From assembly GCA_025765595.1 (NCBI GenBank), contig JAIVFH010000127.1:24370-88369 (forward strand): a DNA stretch of 64,000 bases, read 5' to 3'. This DNA comes from Obelidium mucronatum. Its lineage: Eukaryota > Chytridiomycota > Chytridiomycetes > Chytridiales > Chytriomycetaceae. The position numbers and the translations under genes were made by a program. The notes beneath the pieces were generated by a model, which worked only from the letters and a program-made list of their open reading frames with translations, was not told where the DNA came from and searched no databases. Positions 54,801 through 64,000 of the stretch are shown one piece after another (position 1 is the first letter of the stretch; every line of letters begins with the position of its first letter).

Positions 54801-57800
54801 CCAGTTGAAGACGCGTGTGCTGAGTCTGCTGTGGCTGAAGTTGCTGCTGTGGAGGAAACCGTGGTTGTCGAGGAAGTCGAAACTGTCCGCCGTCACGGTA
54901 TTCTGGAGCGCATTGTGGAATCTGTTGGAAACGCAGTTGAAACCGTGGAACACACGATTTCAGACCTGATTCACACGGAACCGGCAGAAACCGTTGTTTC
55001 TGTGAGTATACTTTTTTATTGTTGTGTTTTTCTGATCTTCCCTGTTTTCCCCTATTCCAGGAAACTGTTGTGACTGAAGTGTGCGAGACTCCTGCTGAAA
55101 CGACTGTTACTGAAGTTGTGGTCGAGACCGTCTCTACTCCAGCCGAGACTATTGTCTCCGAGACTGTGGTAACTGAGACTATTGTTGTTGACGCGTGTGT
55201 GGATGCTGCTCCAGCGGAAACACGCGATATTGTTGTCATTGAAACTGCCGACGCGCCAGCTGAATGCGCTACTGCTGAAGCTGTCACCGAATGTGCGCCT
55301 GTTGAAGTCGTGGAAGTTGCCCCAGTTGAAGCCGCCGTTGCTGAGGTTACCACCACCGAAACCATTGTGCAGGAGGTCCCAGCTGAAACCAAGGTAGTCG
55401 TTGTAGAGACATACACGGAGTCATCGTACACTCCAGTTGCGGAAACGGCTGCTCCAGTCGTTGATGTGGTTGAAGTTGCCGAAGAGAAGGAGGTTGGTTT
55501 CGCGGAAGATTTTAATGAGTTTTTCTTAACTTTTTCTTATAGGACGCCGATTGTTTTACTGATACAATTGACGATGTAACGATTCCAATTGCACCCGTTA
55601 TGGATACCTTGGTTCCCGTAGCGGACATTGGCGCCGTTGAGCCAAGAAGTAATTTAATTGAGACTCGAGAAGGATATGCTGATATTGGGTTGCTTATTGA
55701 AGAAATTGCTTCCAACTCTGGGATCGACAGTTTAGATCTGTCAAGCAATCAATTGACAACAGAAGATATTGTTGCGATTGCACAGGTATGTGGTTATTAG
55801 TTTTTCATGGCTATGTTTTGTTGATGTATTTTGATTCCAGTCCCTTGAAGTCAATGTTACTCTGGAAAAGCTGAATTTGGAGGGTAATGAGGTTACTGCT
55901 GAAGGGATTGAAGCTTTAGCCTCCGCTCTTACAATCAATCAAACTCTGAGAGAATTGAGAATCGGTCAGATTAAGCCAATTGGTTTACTCTCCGAGAAGT
56001 GCTTGGCCAACGCGATTTCCGCGAATACGACGTATGTTCTCTATTATTTGCGGCAAAGGCTCGTTGCTCAACATTTTTTTGTTGGTATAGAATCATTCGA
56101 TTTGTTTGTTCAATCGAAAACATGGAATATCGTGAAGTGATTGAACACGCTCTTGCCAGAAACTTGGAATCATTCACGCTGTTGAATACTGCGAGAACAG
56201 TGTATGCCACTGAATCTGCAGAAGTCCACGTTGAAGGCGAGGTGGCGGAGATCCATCGGGAAATCAAGGATTTAGCTGACGAGATATCACACGAAGGCGT
56301 GTCAGGTGTTACTTCCACTGTGATTACAACGACGACAATTACAACAACCACAACGTTGATACAAGAGGGCGAAAACGTTGTTGAAACCCAAGAGATTGAA
56401 AATGAGGTTACGATTCAAGAGGATGAGGAAGGTGACGCATGCGAGAAAGTGATTTCAGTTGCTGATGTCGCGGAAACTACTACATTGATTCAACTGGACA
56501 AGGAACCCGTTGAAACTGAGAGGGTGGATGTTAAGGAAACTGCGATGTTGATTCAAGAGGACAAGAAAGCCTTCACAGCTGAGAACGTGGCTTCGGTTGC
56601 AGAAGAAGATGGTGTCGTGGAAACAGCTGATGGGGTGGCTGTAGTTGCAGACATTCCCAAGAGCTGCGAAATAACTGTTGATGAACCGATCGTCATTGTT
56701 GTCGAGCAGACAGTTGTTTCAGAGTCCGCTTGTCATGAAGCCAATACTGCAAGTGATAATGAAATTTCCAAGAGTTTGGCTACAGTGTCTATTGACTGTG
56801 GAAACCATGTCGATGAAAGCTTGGCCGTTGCGGCTGAAAGTGTTCCAATGACCAACGGCGAGAATCTGGAAGGAGCTGTGGAGGAAGCTTGTTTGAATCG
56901 GGAAGCTCCCAACGAGCGTGTTCACAAGAAACCGATTGAAACCGTTCCTTTGAGCAATGTTGCTGAAAGCACTGCTGTACCTGAATCTGATGCCGTTGAC
57001 TCTTTGGATCAAAACCTGGTTATCGTTGAAGTTACTGAAGTCACTACTTGTGAGGAGCTTCAGGATGTTATGGTTTCCAAAGGAGTTACCGCTGTTGCCG
57101 AAAGTGTCGCTATCAATGGAAATGATGGTGCAACCGACTGTGTGTCAAAGGTGATTGTGCAAGATTCTTGTGTTGAAGAGGCAAGTCAAGTTACTTCCGA
57201 TAACATCGAGAAACTTTCTCCTGTGGCTGAGGAAGCCATCGTTGCGGAGATTGATGGTGCCACTGTGCCTGCTGAACGGGCGATTGTTCTTGCTGACGGA
57301 TGCGATGCAAACCAAGGTACTGCTTTTACAGAAACGAGTTCAGAAGCAGTCGTTACCAGCGATCCGACTGAAATTAAACAAGAAACCGAAAGTATCGTTC
57401 CTTCAGTTTCAACTTCAAGAGATATCTCGGTGACAGAAAAGGAAGTCACCACGAAATCGAGCTCCTCTGTTCCAATTATCATCAGTGTCATCCTAGTCCT
57501 GGTCGTATTTGCTGTAGTGGTGGTTGTAGTATTGATTCCAGCCGAAGATACGTTGATTCTCGCTGCGGGTGGAACTTGCGCTTGCACCAACTTGATTGTT
57601 TGGTCCAACGCACATCATTCGACTCCAGATTCTGTTCTGCCACATGTTCTTTCGATCGTGGACAAGTCTGTCTCCTGTAAGAACGTGACCATTGTTGAGT
57701 CGGTAGAAGGACTTGATATTGCTGCACAAAATGGCAATATGAATGAAACTGTCGTTCTGTGTCTTGGATCAGAGGATTGCAACAATGCTCTTTTGTACCA

Positions 57801-58068
57801 GGAAACAGTTGTTGACGGAGAGCAGGCTGAAGTGTTCTATGTTCGAACCCAAAAGTTGGAGTCTGGAGCTACAGTAGTTGCAGTGGATGGAATCGAATCA
57901 TTCAATGACGACGTGTTTATCGCGACTTTTAAGGCTGCCGTTTGCCAACAAAAGGAAGCTGTTGAAACTGAGACTGTTGTCGCGGCGAGCAATGAAACTG
58001 TTGAAGTTGTCGTCATTAATCGTGAAGCGGAGCAGACTTTTGTTCTTGAAGAGGACTTTGACCTTTGA
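48865..58068 (+). CDS. Giant repeat protein with two tropomodulin-like LRR modules and a membrane span
   Basis: Exons join without a frame break: (about 48865)-48997, 49088-49408, 49482-49675, 49740-50235, 50293-52557, 52615-53721, 53781-55001, 55061-55492, 55543-55785, 55841-56031, 56091-58068; at least 2,860 aa. The first LRR module reads NVGIAALELNDNEFTSADI, TTLEKLDLQGNEIKDDGLLA and FQNVSLRTQVDEALSRNA. The end resembles the last helix of tropomodulin-type LRR domains. The second module at 55.6-56.2 kb is similar: SLDLSSNQLTTEDIVAIAQ, EKLNLEGNEVTAEGIEAL and ENMEYREVIEHALARN. Between them is a Val/Glu/Thr/Ala repeat region with LGLFGSLFGRKP modules. Near 57475 lies a single membrane helix (VPIIISVILVLVVFAVVVVV), then a ~190-aa tail. 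An adhesin-like or actin-linked membrane protein is possible; function unknown. An upstream first exon is needed. Confidence 0.8.
50293..55488 (+). repeat. Near-identical internal repeats (about 1,280-bp period)
   Basis: Copy 1 is 50293-51147, followed by a unique 1.5-kb Ser/Pro-rich insert (51148-52660). Copy 2 is about 52660-53780, copy 3 is 53781-55060, and copy 4 (partial) is 55061-55480. Copies 2 and 3 differ at only a few bases, for example gagagtcc versus gagactcc near 53434 and 54714. The intron at 53722-53780 is repeated exactly at 55002-55060. Within each copy, short VETVVxE-type repeats, a Lys/Phe/Gly block (KKLGLFGSLFGRKP) and a poly-Thr run occur once. Confidence 0.9.
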
Positions 58069-58291
58069 AGGACCTTTGAAACAAGGCATGACTGCTGCTC
58101 TTCATCTTTTATTTTTATTCCTAAACCTTTTTTTTGTCCCTAATTTACCTTATTGCTATTATTCATTACTTTTGTTTCCTTCTTCTTGGAACCTCATTAT
58201 CCTTACCTTATCCTTATATTATTTTATCCTCATGAATTAAAGGAAGGCAATTGTCCGGACTTTTTGAAAACATTTATTAATTAAAAATATT

Positions 58292-59162
58292 ATGGAATAT
58301 AGTACTTTTGTCGATGTCTTCATTGACTTTGCCGAAGTTGCAATTCACTCAATTTTGGCAGAAAGAAAAGTTTACCCTGCAGGTGTGTGTTTTATGTCTC
58401 ATTAAGGGACTCTCTGTTCTGTACACTCAATACACTCAAACAACAAGCGCTCTTTACGAAATGCCAAAAGTACGGCCTTCTGGTTCGAAAGTCAAGACAT
58501 CCTTCTCTAAATGGTTACATCAAAGACTTTCTTATGGGCATTCGTCAGGACTTGCTCTGTGGTTTGGTTCAAAAAATACACATTGTCATACTCGATCCTG
58601 GCTGTAATCCGGTCGAAAAGTTTGTGATTCGAATTCGCGATGTTTACGATCATGTCACGCAAGTGTCGAAGCAGAGGTGCGATTGTGGTCTATTATTGAT
58701 TACTCATCAATCATTTCAGCGCTGTAACATGCATTACAATCCCGGAATGTGAATCTTTCTTCCATACTCTGATACAGAAGCTTCTGTTCTTGGAATCTAG
58801 TTTGGGCGAAAATCCTGCAGGTACGGAGGAACAAGCCAAATACTACCTCGATGTTTGATATTATATTCCAAGACTAAATACACACGCAATGTCTTGTTGT
58901 ATTTATTTAAATAGATTGTACCTTCGAACTTCTGTGTGAATTGGTTGATGGTAGGGACTACCCACAATCTTATGAGGAGGTAGAGTACCAGTCACCAACC
59001 AAAAAAAAACACGTCACCAATTATAATTATCCTGCTTAGAGGGTGCCTTGGATTCAAGCAGAGTCCTCTATACTACATGTATCGGACAGCACCATTTCTC
59101 CATTAAAATCTTTGGATGTGGGTGTTGTGAAGATCGACATGGTTGTCGAACGAGGCTCTTGA
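58292..59162 (+). CDS. REV7: REV7 / MAD2L2 (HORMA-domain protein)
   Basis: Five short exons join in frame to 202 aa: 58292-58382, 58448-58676, 58720-58820, 58915-58979 and 59040-59162. Human MAD2L2 is 211 aa. HORMA hallmarks in order: FIDFAEVAIHSILAERKVYP; ALFTKCQKYGLLVRKSRHPS; LNGYIKDFLMGI; IHIVILDPGCNPVEKFVIRI; a helix with FFHTLIQKLLFLESS; NPADCTFELL; and the C-terminal safety-belt VPWIQAESSILHVSD with ISPLKSLDVGVVKIDMVVE. REV7 bridges the catalytic REV3 and REV1 in translesion synthesis by polymerase zeta. No single exon reveals the gene alone. The start ATG is at the expected place. Confidence 0.92.
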
Positions 59163-59942
59163 GGCATGACATGAGTTTGTAGTAGACCTATTAAACATTT
59201 TTGTGGAGCCTTATAACCCTTTCACTTGTGAGTCATGACTGCCCCCTGACTTCTCAATAAATTCAAAAACACTGATGGAATACAGCAGCTTCAGCAGGGA
59301 CACTAATTCCTGGAACTTGCGTATTGACTGTTGGCAACTCAACCAGTGGTAACTGACCACCATCAGGAGCTCAACTTGGCTCTCAAGGTTGGGCCAGCAG
59401 TCCAAATGTCGCGTGTTGTGACACCCTGATAAAAAAGAATACAAAAAACGAGCTCTATGAACAAAACAAGAACACTTAAATAGTGAAAACTCACTGAGAA
59501 AGAAGCTGCAGTGGGGCTGCGAATCAAGGCTCCACCAATCGCGTATCAGAACAGCAAGCTCGGTATCTTTCTTTCAAGGCTGTCACACGCACAAGCCAAA
59601 TCCCTGAATAAGTCACTAGTAATATTTCTCAAGCAATTATGTAAACTTTTTCTTCTGAAATTTGTCTTTTCGGATGTAAAGAAAGTTGAAACAAAACTCG
59701 GACAATGCATTCGACCAAACCAGACCGGTTTGACCAGCTCTTCCTTGAGCATCGCCGAATCGCCGATTCTTCCCCAACGAAGATTTTCTATGAAGCAATT
59801 TGCATGCCTATCTGTTTTTTTATTGCGTTTTTGTATTATAATCACAATTGTCGTGAATAAAAACCCGAATTTCTGAATACTTAAAATCAAACATGCATTA
59901 ATGGAACCCACACTTTTATTTATGCTTAAAACATGACTTTAG
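59163..59942. other. Mostly non-coding; weak coding trace on the minus strand
   Basis: On the minus strand GGALIRSPTAASFS (59530-59495) can be spliced by GTGAGT...TATCAG to GVTTRDIWTAGPTLRAKL (about 59425-59370), which then meets a stop. This looks like a gene remnant but is too short to name. The rest, to 59942, carries no supported gene. Confidence 0.3.
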
Positions 59943-61087
59943 TCAGTCTTTGACCAAAATGGAGGCATAAAACTCGTTCTCTTGATCATCTTCTACGTGT
60001 TGTCCAGCCGGGGCTCTTTCCTTGAACTGATAGAATGCGAATGCCAGAAATATCAACGAACTCAAAAGCCCACGAGAAGGTGCTAATTTAAAAAAACTTC
60101 AGCTTTGTTTTCTCTTTCCAAAAAGTAAAATAAAAAAAAAAGACTCAACTCGCAACTCCATGAGCCATTCGTAACCACACAGGAACAACCAAATCTGTAA
60201 TCTCCATTATCCGGACAGCAGTTCCAGGAATCCAGCCTATCCCAAAAGCTATGGCAATTGCAGTCGTCTTATATATGATCCTTGTTTTCGCCGTTATTAC
60301 AACGGTGGTTTTTAATTCCTTGCATGTTTGGGCAATCTTGATGTAAATTGCAATGTAAATCCCAACAAGAATAATGTAGTGGGACCAGATGATTAAATAG
60401 TATAAATAGATTCGATAAATATCGTAATTATTGGAAATCCTAAATGAAATGGGGGTTAAACGATGAGAATTGAGAACATGGTTATTTTTTTTCGTATAGT
60501 CCCTCCAACTTACCAGCATCCCATCGTTGAGTCCCCCATAACGGGACCGAGATTACTAGACGCTTGAATAAGAAACAGCACTACTATCGTGAATATCGGA
60601 GTTCCCCAAGCATAAATGTGGTACCAACGCCAATTCTTTGTCAAATCAGGAATCTCGCCAACACTTGTGATTATCCAATAGCTATGTAAAGCAATCAAAA
60701 AGTCCCATAGATAGCCAGATATAGTAAACAGTTGAACTATCAATCCTGGGGTTGTTTTTTTTTTTTTTTTTTGGTTTGAAAGTTCAGCGCTTTTCAATAA
60801 GCCTTGATTAAAAAATACTGAAGAACCTTGGATGGTACATGGTATCATCTCTGAAGGTATCCATCATTGATATTGCTTCGAGGAGCGAAAGATCCCATAG
60901 AGTAAGAGACTCCAGTGACGAGGAGACAGAACAGGAACCAACAGATCATCCAATTGACTTGGGTGTGAAGACGAGGCGTCCGGTAGACGGTAACGAGTGC
61001 GCCGGTGCATGCTACTGCAGAGAGTGCTCCAAATATATGGAGAAGGAGGTTGAGGGTATCAGTGTCTTGTTGTGAGAGTGACGGCAT
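59943..61087 (-). CDS. cAMP-receptor-like 7TM receptor 1
   Basis: Exons: 60827-61087, 60514-60745, 60150-60439 and 59943-60082. Seven hydrophobic spans start with LLLHIFGALSAVACTGALVT. PCTIQG, the loop Cys, is split by intron 1. YLWDFLIALHSYWIITS, WRWYHIYAWGTPIFTIVVLF, YYLIIWSHYIILVGIYIAIY and TTAIAIAFGIGWIPGTAVRI follow. The YHxxAWG span fits the Dictyostelium-type cAMP-receptor (Dicty_CAR) family found in many fungi. A one-base deletion near 60855 shifts the frame before the MIPCTIQG segment. With that base restored the length equals that of the neighbouring receptor. Confidence 0.8.
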
Positions 61088-61265
61088 GGATGGCGAAATA
61101 CAGATTTGGGCTGTTTCTTTTTTCTGCTTATCAATCAAATGAAATATAACTTTGCCAAGTCAGCCAACTGCCAAGGACTCAGGAAAGATCTTGCTTCATG
61201 ACAATCCCCTAGTTTATTGTATACACAAAAGAATCATCATTTTTCTTTCTTCTTCATTCTTTTTT

Positions 61266-62406
61266 TCAAGCTGAAATATAACCGGGTCCGATTTGCGACG
61301 GCACAGTCTCATAAATAACCATTTCCGAATTTTCACCGTCTTTGGCAGTTTCGACTTTAAACTGGTAAAACGTGAAAAACAGAAAGATGATGGAATCTAT
61401 CAGAGCGTGTGATGAAACTATAATAAAATCACGAATTCAAGTCAGTTAACAAAAAAAAAAGGACTTGTTATATGCGCCAACTACTTACTAGCCGCGCATT
61501 GTGTTGCCAACAGCCAAAACGGGGGATCTAATCCTCCTGAAGTAAACGGGTATAACCGGCTTACCGTCCCCGGAAGCCATGCAATCCCAAACCCAACACC
61601 AAGCGCAACCGTCTTATACACGACGCGTAATTTCGCCTTCATTAACTCGCAGCTTGTGGCATTTTTCGCAAACACTTGCTTAATCTTCCACGTGATGGCA
61701 ACGTAAATCGCAATAAGCGCGACATAGTGCGCCCATACTATAACGTACATGAAATATATCCGAAACTTCTTGTAATGATCGGATATCCTGTTGAAACCAA
61801 AAAAAAACAGAAAGAGGGGGGGTTGTCAGCGTGCGAGACTCAATTTTTTTTTTGGTCTTTGCTTACCAACACTCTAAAACGGCATCACCAATAACCTCGC
61901 CCCGATTCAACGTCTTTTGAACCACAAACAGCGCCCCCGTGAATATCGTTGCTACCCCCCACGCATACATGTGATAATAAACCAGCCACCGCCGATGCGG
62001 GACCTCCGACGAGAAAACTATAAGTCCGCAATGCAATGCAATCAGGAAATCCCAGCTATACGTTGCAAGGCCAAAGAACTGAGTCAAGATTCCTAAATCA
62101 ATAAGGATATTTATCATTGAGATTGTCGAATTCCCCTATATGAGGTAAAAAAAAAATACCTTGAATGTAACATGGAACATTACTGCTGAAAAGCGCATGC
62201 GGTGCATCTGGATGCAACGTACCAAACACCATGACCAGCGACATTGTCAACTTGGTTCCAATCATCCAGCAAATGAGTAGATTGATTGTGGTATGCAGAT
62301 GTTTGTAGCGGTAGACAACTGTCAAGACGGCAAGGCAGGCAACGATCGATAGACTGTTGGCTATATGCATGATCATGCTCAGTTTATCGAATTGGTCTAT
62401 TGGCAT
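61266..62406 (-). CDS. cAMP-receptor-like 7TM receptor 2
   Basis: Exons 62160-62406, 61867-62092, 61489-61787 and 61266-61417 join in frame to 307 aa. Spans include IANSLSIVACLAVLTVVYRY, INLLICWMIGTKLTMSLVMV, FGLATYSWDFLIALHCGLIV, YHMYAWGVATIFTGALFVVQ, YVIVWAHYVALIAIYVAITW, VALGVGFGIAWLPGTVSRLY and ALIDSIIFLFFTFYQFKVET. All three introns are at the same codon positions as in receptor 1 (after PCxIQG, in the Trp of ECW, and in the last loop). The two are therefore a tandem duplicate pair. A GTG-led extension upstream of the ATG at 62406 is not supported. Confidence 0.85.
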
Positions 62407-62868
62407 TCGGTTGGACGGTGATAGCGGTGGTGGTGTTGCAGCTGCGCCATTTTTTTTTGGTCGGTTTGAACGTAAAAACTGCACAGCCACAATCCAGCCT
62501 CAAAACGCATCACCATATCACTAGAAAAAAAAGAGGAGTCAACTAAAAGTTAATATTGGACATGTTGCTGACATATTCATCCTAAAGAAAGGAGGCAATG
62601 TTCCCCGAAGCCAACAAACAATTCAACTACCAACCAAAGATTTCTTGTAAGGTTTTAAAAGTTATGTGTAAATTTAGTGTCCTTTTCAACAGAAATGAAT
62701 CATCTTAAAAATTAGTATTTTTCTAGTAATATCATCCCTTTGAAACTAGTTCTCCCTTTCTGCTAATAAACTATACCTCAAAAAAAAACATGTATAACTT
62801 TAATAAAAATAATTAAAAAAACGCATAAATTACAGTTCAACTTGACCCTCCGTCAAAAAAAAAATCAC
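62407..62868. other. AT-rich intergenic stretch
   Basis: Lies between the receptor 2 start and the 3' end of the last gene. It is A/T-rich with no supported gene, RNA or repeat. It probably holds the receptor 2 promoter and the poly(A) region of the last gene. Confidence 0.5.
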
Positions 62869-63978
62869 CTAGGTACCACCTCTCTTTCGACTCAAAACCA
62901 ACGGTTCATCATCATCATCCTCCTCATCCTCCTCAACATTTTGTTTCCTCCCACCGCCTTTTACACCACTTTCACCAACACCACCAGCACCAGCAGCAGC
63001 ACCCTCCAACTCCTTCCTCAACCCTTCAAAAGCACCAATAGCACTCCTCACAGCCCCATCACCCCCAGAATCCGCAGGCACCAGCACAGAAACAGGACTC
63101 CCCCTAACTGATGGCGGTGGCGTCGACAACACCACAGGTTCCATCTTTTGAAGCGTCTGTGTCAGTGCAGCGGCCGCGAGGATCACTTTCTCGCGATCTG
63201 ATTTGCGTTGTTGCGCGGCCACGTTTTTCTGGTAGGCTGGGGAGGATTGGAGGGATTGCATGAGTGTTTCGTGGAGGGATCCAATGTTGGCGCTCATTCT
63301 TGTGTTGCTGCTGCTGGGGCTGGACCGGGTTCGGGTCGTTATTGGGGGTGGTCCTGAGGGTGGGGGTGGGGTTGTTGGTGTTGTTGTTGTGGACAGAGGA
63401 GTTTTAGTTGGTGATGTACTGTGGTTGGTTGTTGTTGTGACAACTGTTGTTTTTGTTGTTGTCGCTGCCGGCGATGAAGATGTTGATGTAGTTTGATGGA
63501 GTGATGGACTACTTGCGGGAGGGCTGGTTGCCGAACTGGATGATGATGAGGAAACGAGCCGCTGCTGCTGCGTAGGAGATTTTTCCTTCTGTGCAGGTGC
63601 TGGTGCAGTTGGAGACTTTGGAACTGTTGATGAAGATTGAGACTCCGTAGTCGTCGTAACAACAGCAATCGTCTTCTGTACAGCCCTCTGTTTCCCTCCG
63701 CTGGCGGCGCCTCCCACATCTGCACCATCGTCAACCGAGGAATCACTATCTTCCAATTCTGGATCCCGAACACCAACTCGAGCGCCGCCACCACCACCCT
63801 TTTTGACTTGGATAACCACTTTCTCAGGACCCCCGTCATTCATTGCATCATCGTAAAACCCAAGAGAACTCGCGGTTGCACCAACAAGTCCTTTCACAGT
63901 CGCTTCATTTGCCCGCATCTCTTCCAGTTTTTTAACCATTTGATCGTCGAGGAGGTCAATGTGTGTTGACATTTGCAT
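62869..63978 (-). CDS. Ser/Thr/Pro-rich protein, possibly continuing beyond the window
   Basis: A 369-codon frame starts at ATG 63978, only 22 bp from the window end, so an upstream exon may be missing. The N-terminal ~45 residues are a short helical segment (DLLDDQMVKKLEEMRANEAT, VKGLVGATASSLGFYDDAM). A long low-complexity Ser/Thr/Pro region with Thr runs follows. Then comes a conserved-looking helical stretch (SANIGSLHETLMQSLQSSPA, then KSDREKVILAAAALTQTLQK) and an acidic end with PLVLSRKRGGT. No family recognised. Confidence 0.6.
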   Translation of the reverse strand: MQMSTHIDLLDDQMVKKLEEMRANEATVKGLVGATASSLGFYDDAMNDGGPEKVVIQVKKGGGGGARVGVRDPELEDSDSSVDDGADVGGAASGGKQRAVQKTIAVVTTTTESQSSSTVPKSPTAPAPAQKEKSPTQQQRLVSSSSSSSATSPPASSPSLHQTTSTSSSPAATTTKTTVVTTTTNHSTSPTKTPLSTTTTPTTPPPPSGPPPITTRTRSSPSSSNTRMSANIGSLHETLMQSLQSSPAYQKNVAAQQRKSDREKVILAAAALTQTLQKMEPVVLSTPPPSVRGSPVSVLVPADSGGDGAVRSAIGAFEGLRKELEGAAAGAGGVGESGVKGGGRKQNVEEDEEDDDDEPLVLSRKRGGT

Positions 63979-64000
63979 GGGCGGGTGAGAGGTTGTGGTG

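Overview
The window reads as nuclear DNA of an early-diverging, intron-rich fungus, most probably a zoosporic (chytrid-type) one. The lineage call is inference. It rests on many short GT-AG introns (about 50-110 bp, with TACTAA/CTAAA-like branch sites), a chitin deacetylase, a SKI3-type TPR protein, an RSC8/SWI3-type SWIRM-SANT protein, two cAMP-receptor-like 7TM receptors in tandem, and an eIF2-alpha-type kinase. No bacterial, organellar or viral block was seen.

Layout, left part (0-30 kb). A P4-type phospholipid flippase (about 303-4373) is followed by a mosaic of segmental duplications. Three source blocks are shuffled. Block A is the flippase tail, a TPR-DUF4470-like gene and a non-coding tandem exon-intron array. 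Block B is a gene with a coiled coil and a BTB/BACK-like C-terminus. Block C is the middle of a PH-domain gene whose complete copy is at 25.6-29.3 kb. Block A occurs at 4.2-6.2 kb (gene internally deleted) and at 10.5-16.6 kb (gene near-complete), with a third 3' relic at 21.9-22.1 kb. Block B occurs at 6.2-8.7 and 22.4-25.3 kb. Block C occurs at 8.7-10.5 kb (truncated) and inside the 25.6-29.3 kb gene. SKI3 (minus strand, 16.7-21.5 kb) and a truncated CDK10/11-like kinase start sit between the blocks.

Right part (30-64 kb), mostly single-copy genes: a coiled-coil gene; a PAS-domain protein kinase of the eIF2-alpha-kinase type; a small hypothetical gene with a GC-rich first exon; a 493-aa hypothetical; an FMN-reductase-like and a nitroreductase-like flavoprotein; a 245-aa multi-pass membrane protein; SWIRM-SANT; chitin deacetylase with a 6-nt micro-exon; an acidic hypothetical; a roughly 2,860-aa repeat protein with tropomodulin-like LRR modules at both ends of a Val/Glu/Thr/Ala repeat region and one membrane segment; REV7/MAD2L2 in five exons; two tandem 7TM receptors; and a Ser/Thr/Pro-rich protein at the right edge.

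The most unusual element is the pair of tandem arrays at 5155-6215 and 14108-16645. Each unit (231-266 bp) is a short exon plus a short intron with donor, branch site and acceptor preserved. The exons cannot code. They form a long hairpin whose two strands change together between units and between loci, around a nearly invariant apical sequence. This looks like a family of spliced, structured non-coding RNA repeats.

Many otherwise convincing genes carry isolated one-base frame breaks, often in homopolymers. I read most of these as assembly errors rather than gene death and flag them individually. Exon joins were made by eye from splice signals and reading frame; no alignment or search was run.
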